35,259 nt of DNA from JBOFSR01 sp051651645 (GTDB lineage Bacteria > Spirochaetota > Spirochaetia > Treponematales > Treponemataceae). Positions 15,188 to 22,331 of this stretch are shown here, one piece after another (position 1 is the first letter of the stretch; every line of letters starts with the position of its first letter). A program made the translations under genes and the position numbers. The notes beneath the pieces were generated by a model. The model did no database searches. It worked only from the letters and a program-made list of their open reading frames with translations, and was not told the DNA's origin. The stretch lies in contig JBOFSR010000091.1 of assembly GCA_051651645.1 (NCBI GenBank), positions 1-35,259 on the forward strand, in the 5' to 3' direction.

Positions 15188-16723
15188 TTATTTCTTTTGC
15201 TGCTTTTTAGAATATGACTGTAGGAATTCTACTACATCGTTGTTTCCCTGATTACGTGCATAATTGCGTGCATAGTCAATAGCAGTCAATCCATCTTTAT
15301 CTTCATGATTAATGTCAGCTCCCTTTGTTACCAAAAGCTTAGCAATAGGTAAATACCCATTCTCGGATGCTCGTATTAAGGCGGTATATCCGTCTGTATC
15401 TTGAAGATTAACATTCGCTCCCTTTGTTACAAGAAATTGTACTACAGGTAAATGCCCCCCTGTTGCTGCTGCAATTAAAGCGGTGGCTCCTTTTTCCTTG
15501 CCAATTATAATTTGGTAATTAACATCAGCACCGTTTGCCACAAGGAACTCTACTACAGGTAAATGCCCAGTGGCAGCTGCCATCAGTAAAGCAGTTGATC
15601 CCTCTGTCTCACCGCTAGGAACTTGGTGGTTAATATTAGCCCCCTTTGCCACAAGGAACTCCACTACAGGTAAATAACCAGTGGCAGCTGCCACCAGTAA
15701 AGCGGTGAATCCCTTTGCATCACCACTAGTAACTTGATAATTAACATCAGCCCCCTTTACCACAAGGAACTCTACTACTGGTAAATAACCAGTGGCAGCT
15801 GCCACCAGTAAAGCGGTTGCTCCCTCTACCTCACCACTAGTAACTTGGTGATTAACATCAGCTCCCTTGGATATTAGGAATTCTACCATATCTAAATTAC
15901 TATTAGAACACGCAAATATTAATGCCGTCCATCCATCATTAGCTTGTTTGTTAAGATTCGCTCCTCTTGCTACAAGCACCTTGACAATAGATAGATTTCC
16001 CTGTGCAACAGCAACCATTAAAACGGTCATTCCTTCTACAGAACCGCTACTAACTTGATGATTAACATTAGCTCCATTTGCCACGAGTAGCTTTACCATA
16101 TCTAAATATTCATTAGATATTGCACTGATCAAAGCAGTCCATCCATCATTAGCTTGTTTATTAAGATTCGCTCCTCTTACTACAAGCAATTCTGCAATTT
16201 CTAAAGAGTCTTCTTCCACCGCCCTCATTAAGGCTGTCCAGCCGCTTTCATTTTGAATATTAACATCCGCACCATTTGCTATTAGGAATTCTGCTATATC
16301 TAAATACCCTTTAGAGGCCGTAAGCATTAAAGCTGTCCAGCCGCTTTCATTTTGAATATTAACATTAGCTCCCTTGGCTACAAGGAATTCTACTACAGAT
16401 AAATGCCCATTAGCAGTGGCAAGCATTAAGGCAGTCCAACCGCTTTTATTTTGTTTATTAAGATCAGCACCATTTGCTACAAGCACCTTGACAATAGATA
16501 GATGTTCCTCAAAAGAGGCATACATTAAAGCGGTATATCCATCTTTATCTTGATAATTAACATTAATTCCTTCTTTTATCAGTGATTTAGCAGCAGATAA
16601 GTTTCCTTCATAAGCTGCATCTATTAAATCACTTTCTCCACCTGCACTTTGAGCATTAAGATTTATGTTTAGGGTTACTAGACATACCATAGTTAGTAAG
16701 ATCTGTGATACTTTTTTCTTCAT
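15188..16723 (-). CDS. Exported ankyrin-repeat protein (14 repeats)
   Basis: The 511-residue protein has a Sec signal (MKKKVSQILLTMVCLVTLNINLNA, cut before QSAGG), so it is periplasmic or secreted. The rest is about fourteen ankyrin repeats with the pattern GWTALMLA..GHLxVVEFLVAKGANVN. Most are 33 residues. Several junctions in the second half carry a four-residue insertion (VNHQVTSGEVEG type), making 37-residue repeats. The C-terminus is lysine-rich (SKKQQKK). Ankyrin repeats mediate protein binding; the partner is unknown. The ATG has AAGGAG 7 bases upstream and a promoter at 16757-16785, and repeat array C lies just beyond. The gene converges on the P-loop gene and shares a palindromic terminator with it. 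Confidence 0.93.
   Translation of the reverse strand: MKKKVSQILLTMVCLVTLNINLNAQSAGGESDLIDAAYEGNLSAAKSLIKEGINVNYQDKDGYTALMYASFEEHLSIVKVLVANGADLNKQNKSGWTALMLATANGHLSVVEFLVAKGANVNIQNESGWTALMLTASKGYLDIAEFLIANGADVNIQNESGWTALMRAVEEDSLEIAELLVVRGANLNKQANDGWTALISAISNEYLDMVKLLVANGANVNHQVSSGSVEGMTVLMVAVAQGNLSIVKVLVARGANLNKQANDGWTALIFACSNSNLDMVEFLISKGADVNHQVTSGEVEGATALLVAAATGYLPVVEFLVVKGADVNYQVTSGDAKGFTALLVAAATGYLPVVEFLVAKGANINHQVPSGETEGSTALLMAAATGHLPVVEFLVANGADVNYQIIIGKEKGATALIAAATGGHLPVVQFLVTKGANVNLQDTDGYTALIRASENGYLPIAKLLVTKGADINHEDKDGLTAIDYARNYARNQGNNDVVEFLQSYSKKQQKK
15435..15878 (-). repeat. Four 111-bp direct repeats within the ankyrin gene
   Basis: Units begin at 15435, 15546, 15657 and 15768, exactly 111 bp apart, each coding one 37-residue ankyrin repeat. 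The last three are highly similar at DNA level (shared blocks such as CCAGTGGCAGCTGCCA and GGTAAAT..CCAGTGG). This suggests recent tandem duplication and possible length variation between strains. Confidence 0.8.
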
Positions 16724-16756
16724 AATAATCTCCTTCTAATACTTTATTGTTGCTCT

Positions 16757-16785
16757 AGTCTATGGCGTTTATTAGTATTTGTCAA
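16757..16785 (-). promoter_or_regulatory. Promoter of the ankyrin gene
   Basis: On the minus strand the sequence is TTGACA (16780-16785), 17 bases, then TAGACT (16757-16762, 4 of 6). Array C begins 35 bases upstream of the -35. Confidence 0.6.
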
Positions 16786-16820
16786 CTTTGTTATAGAGTG
16801 CTCTTTAGAGTGTAAGGGAG

Positions 16821-16912
16821 GTACCTCTCAACTAGTAATGGAGGAACCTCTCTACGAATTAAAGAGGTACCTCCTTATGAATTAGAGAGGTAACCCTTCA
16901 CCCAGTAAAGGG
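16821..16912. repeat. Array C: four 23-bp tandem repeats
   Basis: Units lie at 16821, 16844, 16867 and 16890, each exactly 23 bp, starting GTACCTCT, GAACCTCT, GTACCTCC and GTAACCCT. Unit junctions form GAGGTACCTC palindromes or near-palindromes (for example 16864-16873). The last two units plus the next 12 bases match the right end of array A over about 60 bp with only a handful of differences. The array lies upstream of the ankyrin promoter. Confidence 0.88.
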
Positions 16913-16925
16913 AGGATTAAAAGAG

Positions 16926-17017
16926 GTGGGCAATCAAGGCTCTGCGTTAGCAGGTGAATAAGATGCAACCTCACGGGTAGCTCTCCTATCTACAGCACTA
17001 CCCGTGAGGGAACGCCC
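16926..17017. other. Three-stem RNA-like structure, class unknown
   Basis: GGGC (16928-16931) can pair with GCCC (17014-17017) and closes a region with two inner hairpins. One is CTGC-gtta-GCAG (16942-16953). The other is a 12-bp perfect stem, CCTCACGGGTAG (16969-16980) with CTACCCGTGAGG (16998-17009), around a 17-base loop. The GC content is high against the surroundings. It lies after array C and about 100 bases upstream of the ABC importer promoter. I cannot match it to SRP RNA, 6S RNA, tmRNA or a riboswitch, and there is no adjacent T run. The strand is undetermined. The rest of 16913-17110 shows only an eight-T run near 17063. Confidence 0.4.
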
Positions 17018-17110
17018 AGTATGCACACGGTTTTCTGTAAGGTTTGATTAAAAGTTTGCTTTTTTTTGGTGCGCCTGTTGCCATAAAGTGTAGTCCATGC
17101 TTTACAATAG

Positions 17111-17119
17111 TGCTATACT
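17111..17119 (+). promoter_or_regulatory. Extended -10 promoter of the ABC importer operon
   Basis: TGCTATACT at 17111-17119 is an extended -10 (TG, one base, TATACT). No good -35 lies 17 bases upstream (TAGTCC), as is tolerated with extended -10 elements. The start would fall at about 17126, leaving a leader of only about 15 bases. Confidence 0.5.
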
Positions 17120-17140
17120 AATGGTAAAAGGATGTCCATA

Positions 17141-18679
17141 ATGCGTTATATTTTTTTAGCTGTCTTTGTTTGTATACTGCTTGGCTGTCAAAAAGCTGAG
17201 GCGGTGCGTGTTGATAAAGAAGTGATTATTATTGCCATGGAGGAAAGCTCTGAGCCGCAATCAGGTTTTGATCCTGCTTTTGGCTGGGGTTTGGGGGAGC
17301 ATATTCATGAGCCTCTTATTCAAAGTACTCTTACTCAAACAGATAGCAAAATGCAAATTGTCTTTGATCTTGCGCTCTCCTTAGTGGTTAGCGACGATTC
17401 TCTTATTTGGACGGCAACTATTCGTGATGATGTTGTTTTCTCTGATGGCTCAAAGCTCAGTGCCTTTGATGTTGCTTTTACGTATAATAATGTCAAAAAG
17501 CTCAGTACGGTGGTTGACTTTACCATGCTCGATTATGCGAAAGCGATTGATGAATCAACGGTTAATTTTTATATGGCTCGTCCCTACTCTGCTTTTGCCT
17601 ACACTATGGCAAGTGTGGGTATTGTTCCTGAAAAAACGTACTCTCAAGACTATGGGCAAAATCCGATTGGCTCTGGTAGGTACTTGCTCAAGCAATGGGA
17701 TAAGGGTCAGCAAGTTATTCTTGAGGCAAATCCGCTGTATTATGGGCAAAAGCCACGGATTAAAAAGGTTGTTCTTGTGTTTATGAGTGAGCAAACTGCC
17801 TTTTCTGCGGTGCAAGCGGGTATTGTTGATATTGCCTATACGGCTGCCTCCTATGCAAATCAAACGCTTAAGGATTACTTTTTACTGAGTGTGCAGACGG
17901 TTGATAATCGTGGCATTAATTTGCCGTCTGTTAAAAGTGATGGGATGATTGGGAATGATTTTACGAGCGATGTGAATGTTAGAAAGGCGCTCAATTATGG
18001 TATTAACCGCCAAGTGATTATTGATACGGTGCTCTACGGGCATGGTAAGCCTGCCTTTAGTGTTTCTGATAATATGCCATGGTTTAGCCCCTCTAGTATT
18101 GTTGACTATGATATACAAAAAGCGCAAAGCTTGCTCGATGAGTCTGGCTGGCAAAAAGATGCTGAGGGGTGGAGATCTAAAGACGGTAGTCGTGCTACGC
18201 TGACGTTCTTGTATCCGTCTGGGGATTCTGTTCGTCAAGCAATCGCTGCACAACTTGTTGATCAAACAAAGGCTTTGGGTATTGTCTCTACCTTTGAGGG
18301 TGTTGACTGGGACAGTGGCTATAAAAAGGCACAAAGCAATCCTTTAATCTGGGGCTGGGGAACGCACAGTCCTATGGAAGTATATACTATTTATCACTCG
18401 CAAAGTAAAACTGGCCTTGCTCGCTATTCGCCGTATAAAAATGAGGCCGCTGATACTGTAATGGATTTGGCTCTTGGGCAAAGTAATCTTGAGAAGTCTT
18501 TTCAGCTATGGCAATCGGCACAAGATATCTTTGCTCAGGATGTGCCATGGATTTGGCTTGTTAATATTGATCATTTATACTGGTGCAAAAAAGGCTTATA
18601 TACGGGGGAGCAAAAGCTTCATCCGCACGGTCATGGCTGGTCTATTGTCAATAATGTTGACACATGGGCGTGGGATTAA
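17141..18679 (+). CDS. ABC transporter substrate-binding lipoprotein, oligopeptide/nickel family (SBP_bac_5)
   Basis: The 512-residue receptor delivers substrate to the importer encoded downstream. The signal MRYIFLAVFVCILLGC ends in lipobox LLGC, so it is probably tethered to the outer face of the inner membrane. The class 5 fold is indicated by FDPAFGWGLGEHIHEPL, TIRDDVVFSDGSKLSAFDV, GSGRYLLKQWDKGQ, VRKALNYGINRQVIID and a YDIQKAQSLLDESGW segment. The C-terminus has a histidine patch HPHGHGW. NikA-like and peptide receptors are both possible, and the histidines slightly favour metal or metallophore, without proof. ATG at 17141 is preferred to 17132 because AAAAGGA is correctly spaced only for it. 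Codons are markedly T-ending. Confidence 0.93.
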   Translation: MRYIFLAVFVCILLGCQKAEAVRVDKEVIIIAMEESSEPQSGFDPAFGWGLGEHIHEPLIQSTLTQTDSKMQIVFDLALSLVVSDDSLIWTATIRDDVVFSDGSKLSAFDVAFTYNNVKKLSTVVDFTMLDYAKAIDESTVNFYMARPYSAFAYTMASVGIVPEKTYSQDYGQNPIGSGRYLLKQWDKGQQVILEANPLYYGQKPRIKKVVLVFMSEQTAFSAVQAGIVDIAYTAASYANQTLKDYFLLSVQTVDNRGINLPSVKSDGMIGNDFTSDVNVRKALNYGINRQVIIDTVLYGHGKPAFSVSDNMPWFSPSSIVDYDIQKAQSLLDESGWQKDAEGWRSKDGSRATLTFLYPSGDSVRQAIAAQLVDQTKALGIVSTFEGVDWDSGYKKAQSNPLIWGWGTHSPMEVYTIYHSQSKTGLARYSPYKNEAADTVMDLALGQSNLEKSFQLWQSAQDIFAQDVPWIWLVNIDHLYWCKKGLYTGEQKLHPHGHGWSIVNNVDTWAWD

Positions 18680-19785
18680 TGCGTTTTTTTACGATAGGCT
18701 ATCAGAAGATGGGCAATCTGGTGTTGAGCCTGCCTCAGTGTCTGCGGTTTTTTACCATGCAACTGCTTCGCCTGAGTATTCTTTTGTTTGCCGTAAGCCT
18801 TGTAACCTTTATGTTGCTGTCGCTCTCGCCTGTAAATATTTTGCAAACAAATATTGGGCAAGCTGCCCTTGGCTCAATGAGTGATGAGCATATTGCAAAG
18901 CTTGAAAGCTGGTGGGGAATACATACGCCACCAATAAAACGCTATACTTCATGGCTTAAAGACTTTTTACACGGGGATGCAGGGACGTCTCTTTTATATA
19001 GGCGCAGTGTTATGAGTGTGATTGCACAAAAAACGGCAACGTCTGTGTGGCTTTTAGCCTGTGCATGGGTGCTATCGGGGGTGTTTGGTTTTGTCTTTGG
19101 CATTATAGCAGGCTCTCATAAGGGTACGGTGATTGATACTTTTATTAGTAAGGCTGCCCTTGTGCTAGCAGGCACTCCTGTGTTTTTTTTGGCACTGCTG
19201 TTAATTGTGGTCTTTGGCGTATGGCTTAAAATCTTTCCGCTTGGTTTGAGTGCTCCCATTGGTGTAGAAAGAGCGGCGGTGTCTTTTAAAGACCTTGTCT
19301 ATCATGCTTTTTTGCCTGCCCTTACCTTGAGTTTAAGTGGTATGCCTGCCATTATTTTACATACACGTCAAAAAATGATTGAGGTTCTTGCAAGCGATTA
19401 TGTTCTTTTTGCACGCTCACGAGGACTGTCTGAGTTTGCAATTACTATGCGCCATGGCGTTCGTAATGTTCTTTTGCCTGCCCTTACCTTGCAGTTTGCT
19501 TCAATTAGTGAAGTCTTTGGTGGCTCTGTGTTAGTTGAGCAAGTATTTTCATACCCTGGGCTTGGGCAAGCGGCTGTTCGTGCAGGCCTTGGAGGGGATG
19601 CTCCCCTACTGCTTGCAATCACATTAATTAGCACCTGCTTTGTTTTCACAGGAAACCTTGTAGCAAACATGCTATACAGCGTTATTGATCCGCGTCTACG
19701 CTCATCAGCACATGAGGGTAAGGCAGTTCATGCAGGCAAGGCAGTGCAAAAGCACCACAGCACGGTAAAAAAGGACAGTCTATGA
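18679..19785 (+). CDS. ABC importer permease 1 (DppB/NikB-like)
   Basis: Inner-membrane permease, 368 residues. The N-terminal TM (LRLSILLFAVSLVTFMLLSLSP) and the following periplasmic segment with KRYTSWLKDFLHGDAGTSL are hallmarks of the DppB family. Five more TMs follow, with the EAA-type loop DYVLFARSRGLSEFAITMRHGVRNVLLPAL and the conserved VEQVFSYPGLGQAAV. The stop of the receptor gene and this ATG overlap as TAATG (18677-18681), implying coupled translation. A start further in (18709 or 18757) cannot be excluded. The C-terminal 25 residues are a basic tail with HEGKAVHAGKAVQKHHS. The gene overlaps the next by ATGA. Confidence 0.94.
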   Translation: MRFFTIGYQKMGNLVLSLPQCLRFFTMQLLRLSILLFAVSLVTFMLLSLSPVNILQTNIGQAALGSMSDEHIAKLESWWGIHTPPIKRYTSWLKDFLHGDAGTSLLYRRSVMSVIAQKTATSVWLLACAWVLSGVFGFVFGIIAGSHKGTVIDTFISKAALVLAGTPVFFLALLLIVVFGVWLKIFPLGLSAPIGVERAAVSFKDLVYHAFLPALTLSLSGMPAIILHTRQKMIEVLASDYVLFARSRGLSEFAITMRHGVRNVLLPALTLQFASISEVFGGSVLVEQVFSYPGLGQAAVRAGLGGDAPLLLAITLISTCFVFTGNLVANMLYSVIDPRLRSSAHEGKAVHAGKAVQKHHSTVKKDSL

Positions 19786-20606
19786 ACAGTATTGATCGCC
19801 CCCTTTTTACCAACAAAAAATCACAGCTCTACAGTATGTATGGGTGTATTATCTTTCTTGTAAGTGTTACGATTGCAGGACTTATGCTAGAAAAGAGTGC
19901 TACACAGACAAACTTAAGCTTTCAAAACAGACAGCCAAGCTTTCAGTACCCCTTTGGCACCGATTGGCTGGGGCGTAATATGCTTGCACGCACCCTTGCA
20001 GGAATTTCACTGAGTATTCGCATTGGTCTGTTGGCAAGCATTGCAAGCGCTCTTATTTCAACGCTCTTTGCGTGCCTGAGTGTTTTACTGGGGAAAAGGG
20101 CTCACTCGCTTTTACTGTGGATTATTGATTTTATTATGGGCATTCCGCACATACTACTTTTGATTCTCATCTCTTTTGCCTGTGGGAAGGGCTTTGTTGG
20201 CGTTATGGTTGGCATAGTATTTACCCACTGGATGAGCTTAGCACGCTTGATTAACTCAGAATTGCTTGCTTTGCATGGGCGCCCTTTTGTGCAAATTAGC
20301 CAAAAGCTAGGCAGGTCAAAGATATACATCATTAAAACTCATTTTATACCGCATATACTGCCGCATTTTTTTATTGCACTGGTATTGCTATTTCCCCATG
20401 CAGTTTTACATGAGGCGAGTATCACTTTTCTTGGCTTTGGGCTTCCTCCTGAGCAAAGTGCTATTGGTATTATTTTATCTGAAGGAATGCGCTACCTCAT
20501 GCTGGGAAAGTGGTGGCTAACGCTCTTCCCTGGTGCCTTTTTAGTTATAACTGTCATTCTTTTTGATCATATTGCACACCGCTTAAAGGATTTGCACCGT
20601 GAATAA
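19782..20606 (+). CDS. ABC importer permease 2 (DppC/NikC-like)
   Basis: The 274-residue second permease carries the diagnostic DppC-family motif FGTDWLGRNMLAR (about 58-70) after TM1. Five further TMs follow, with an EAA loop LHGRPFVQISQKLGRSKIYIIKTHF and SITFLGFGLPPEQSAIG near the C-terminus. It starts in an ATGA overlap with permease 1 (19782-19785) and ends 8 bases inside the next gene, so all importer subunits are translationally linked. Confidence 0.94.
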   Translation: MNSIDRPLFTNKKSQLYSMYGCIIFLVSVTIAGLMLEKSATQTNLSFQNRQPSFQYPFGTDWLGRNMLARTLAGISLSIRIGLLASIASALISTLFACLSVLLGKRAHSLLLWIIDFIMGIPHILLLILISFACGKGFVGVMVGIVFTHWMSLARLINSELLALHGRPFVQISQKLGRSKIYIIKTHFIPHILPHFFIALVLLFPHAVLHEASITFLGFGLPPEQSAIGIILSEGMRYLMLGKWWLTLFPGAFLVITVILFDHIAHRLKDLHRE

Positions 20607-21540
20607 GGTAATAAAGGAAGAAATATTTTCTTGTACTAATCTTTCAGTCTCTTTTGAAATGCCAAATGCACCTAAGAATCAAAGCACTATAACGGTGATA
20701 AAAGACTTGAATGTTCAGGTGCATAAGAATGAAATTGTAGCAATTGTTGGTTCAAGTGGCTCGGGAAAAAGTTTACTTGCTCATAGTATGTTAGGAATAC
20801 TGCCCGACAATGCACAGTCAACAGGAACAATGTACTTTGCAGGTGCAAGGCTAGATCATGCTGAGAAGAAAAGACTGAGGGGGAAAGAGATTGTGCTTAT
20901 TCCTCAAAATAGCTCCTTTCTTGATCCTTCAATGAAAATAGGGCAGCAAATTGCACAGGGGCAGTATAAGCAAAACAAAGAAAGGGTTTGTTCTATTTTG
21001 AAGCGATACGGTCTTTCACCTGAAGTGAGCAACAAATACCCCTTTGAGCTATCGGGGGGAATGATTCGTCGTGTGTTAATTGCAACGGCTGTTTTTCAAA
21101 CGCCACAGCTAATTATTGCAGATGAGCCAACGCCAGGCTTACATGAAACGCTTGCCCGACAAGTGCTTTCTCACTTTAGAGAGCTTGCAGATGATGGAAT
21201 GGGAATCCTTCTTATTACGCACGACCTTGAAACAGCCTTATCCGTTGCAGACCGTGTTATCGTGTTTTATGCAGGAGTGAGCATTGAAGAGGCGCTCGTT
21301 CATGACTTTGACAGTGATAAAACCTTACGCCATCCGTATACAAAGGCCTTATGGCGCTCATTGCCTAAAAATGGATTTACCCCAACAAAGGGGCTACAAC
21401 CATCAGTGCATGAAGCGTTCACTGGCTGCCCTTTTACCCCTCGCTGTGATAGTTACACCAAGGCATGCAATAATCCTATTCTATGGATACAACATACAGG
21501 CGGTTTTGTTCGCTGCACTCTATATCAGGGGGAGGTCTAA
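20599..21540 (+). CDS. ABC importer ATPase 1 (DppD/OppD-like)
   Basis: This 313-residue cytoplasmic ATPase energises the importer. Walker A is GSSGSGKS (about 49-56), Q-loop LIPQNS, signature LSGGMIRR, Walker B LIIADEP, D-loop region TPGLHE (normally TTGLD) and H-loop ITHD. The C-terminal oligopeptide-transporter domain is present: HPYTKAL and a cysteine set CPFTPRC..AC..C, which in this family can hold an Fe-S cluster. The start is GTG at 20599 with AAAGGA 9 bases upstream, overlapping permease 2 by 8 bases. Confidence 0.94.
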   Translation: MNKVIKEEIFSCTNLSVSFEMPNAPKNQSTITVIKDLNVQVHKNEIVAIVGSSGSGKSLLAHSMLGILPDNAQSTGTMYFAGARLDHAEKKRLRGKEIVLIPQNSSFLDPSMKIGQQIAQGQYKQNKERVCSILKRYGLSPEVSNKYPFELSGGMIRRVLIATAVFQTPQLIIADEPTPGLHETLARQVLSHFRELADDGMGILLITHDLETALSVADRVIVFYAGVSIEEALVHDFDSDKTLRHPYTKALWRSLPKNGFTPTKGLQPSVHEAFTGCPFTPRCDSYTKACNNPILWIQHTGGFVRCTLYQGEV

Positions 21541-21541
21541 T

Positions 21542-22159
21542 ATGCTCAGTGTAGAGGGTTTGAGTTTTGCGTATAACAAGAGTGATAAAAAGATTTTTGA
21601 GAACCTGTCGTTTGCTATCGAGTCAACGCAGATAGTAGGGATTGCGGCACCCAGTGGATTTGGAAAAACAACGCTGTGCAAAATACTTGCAGGGTATGAA
21701 GTGCCACAACAAGGGCGTATTCTCCTTAACGGGGAGGATGTCTGTGAAAGAAAGAAAAAAGCTTACAATCCCATTCAGTTAATTTGGCAGCATCCAGAGC
21801 TTTCTGTAAACCCACGATTACCCTTGCAGTATGTTTTTGATGAATCCCCCTTACAAAGCAATAGGGATGAAATTGTTGACGGGCTTTGTATTCAAAAAGA
21901 ATGGTATACTCGCCTACCAAAAGAATTGTCCGCAGGTGAAATACAACGATTTTGCATTGCACGCACGCTAAGTGAACAAACGCAGTTTATTTTAGCTGAT
22001 GAAATTACGGCTATGTTTGATGCAATATCACAGAGCCAAATATGGCATTTTCTGATCAATTACACACAAAAGCATAAAATTGGCATGATTGCCGTTAGCC
22101 ACTCCCAGTCACTGCTTGAAAAAATTAGCACAAGAATAATTAATCTTCAAGCTTCCTAA
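21542..22159 (+). CDS. ABC importer ATPase 2 (short DppF/NikE-like)
   Basis: This second ATPase of the importer has only 205 residues. It holds the nucleotide-binding domain but lacks the roughly 60-110-residue C-terminal oligopeptide domain of DppF. Motifs are slightly deviant: Walker A APSGFGKTT (Phe where Ser/Cys-Gly is usual), signature LSAGEIQR, Walker B FILADEIT (Ile for Pro), H-loop VSHS. GGGGGAGG lies 6 bases before the ATG at 21542, one base after the stop of ATPase 1. A longer frame reading back to 21284 overlaps ATPase 1 and is not credible. It may pair with ATPase 1 as a heterodimer. Confidence 0.93.
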   Translation: MLSVEGLSFAYNKSDKKIFENLSFAIESTQIVGIAAPSGFGKTTLCKILAGYEVPQQGRILLNGEDVCERKKKAYNPIQLIWQHPELSVNPRLPLQYVFDESPLQSNRDEIVDGLCIQKEWYTRLPKELSAGEIQRFCIARTLSEQTQFILADEITAMFDAISQSQIWHFLINYTQKHKIGMIAVSHSQSLLEKISTRIINLQAS

Positions 22160-22210
22160 TCAACGATAATTACAAGCACACATTAAGTCTACTCCTAAAA
22201 CCCTAAGAAT

Positions 22211-22268
22211 AAAAAAAAACAGAGAAACAAGGTAAGATTCATACTGAATACTTAACTCATTTCTCTGT
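22211..22268 (-). terminator. Rho-independent terminator of the giant Ig-like gene
   Basis: On the minus strand ACAGAGAAA (22260-22268) pairs with TTTCTCTGT (22219-22227), followed by an eight-base-plus U run from 22211-22219. The long internal part can fold further (GTTAAG/CTTA.C, TTCA/TGAA). It lies about 65 bases past the giant gene stop. Confidence 0.7.
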
Positions 22269-22282
22269 CATGTTGAAGAGTC

Positions 22283-22314
22283 TTAAAGAGGTTACTCAGT
22301 GTAACTCTCTTTAA
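22283..22314. repeat. Inverted repeat between the importer and giant gene
   Basis: TTAAAGAG-GTTAC (22283-22295) pairs with GTAAC-TCTCTTTAA (22301-22314), 13 bp with one bulge and a 5-base loop. No U tract follows on either strand. It lies 18 bases past the giant gene stop and may act together with the adjoining terminator. Confidence 0.5.
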
Positions 22315-22331
22315 CCACGTCTTCTCAGTTG

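Noticed and set aside
16926..17017. Integron attC site or a known RNA (SRP RNA, 6S, riboswitch)
   Set aside because: No matching GTTRRRY/RYYYAAC core pair, no SRP GGAA-loop motif, and no recognised aptamer core; kept as an unclassified structure.
21284..21541. Longer N-terminus for ATPase 2
   Set aside because: It would overlap ATPase 1 by over 250 bases; the strong GGGGGAGG site selects ATG 21542.
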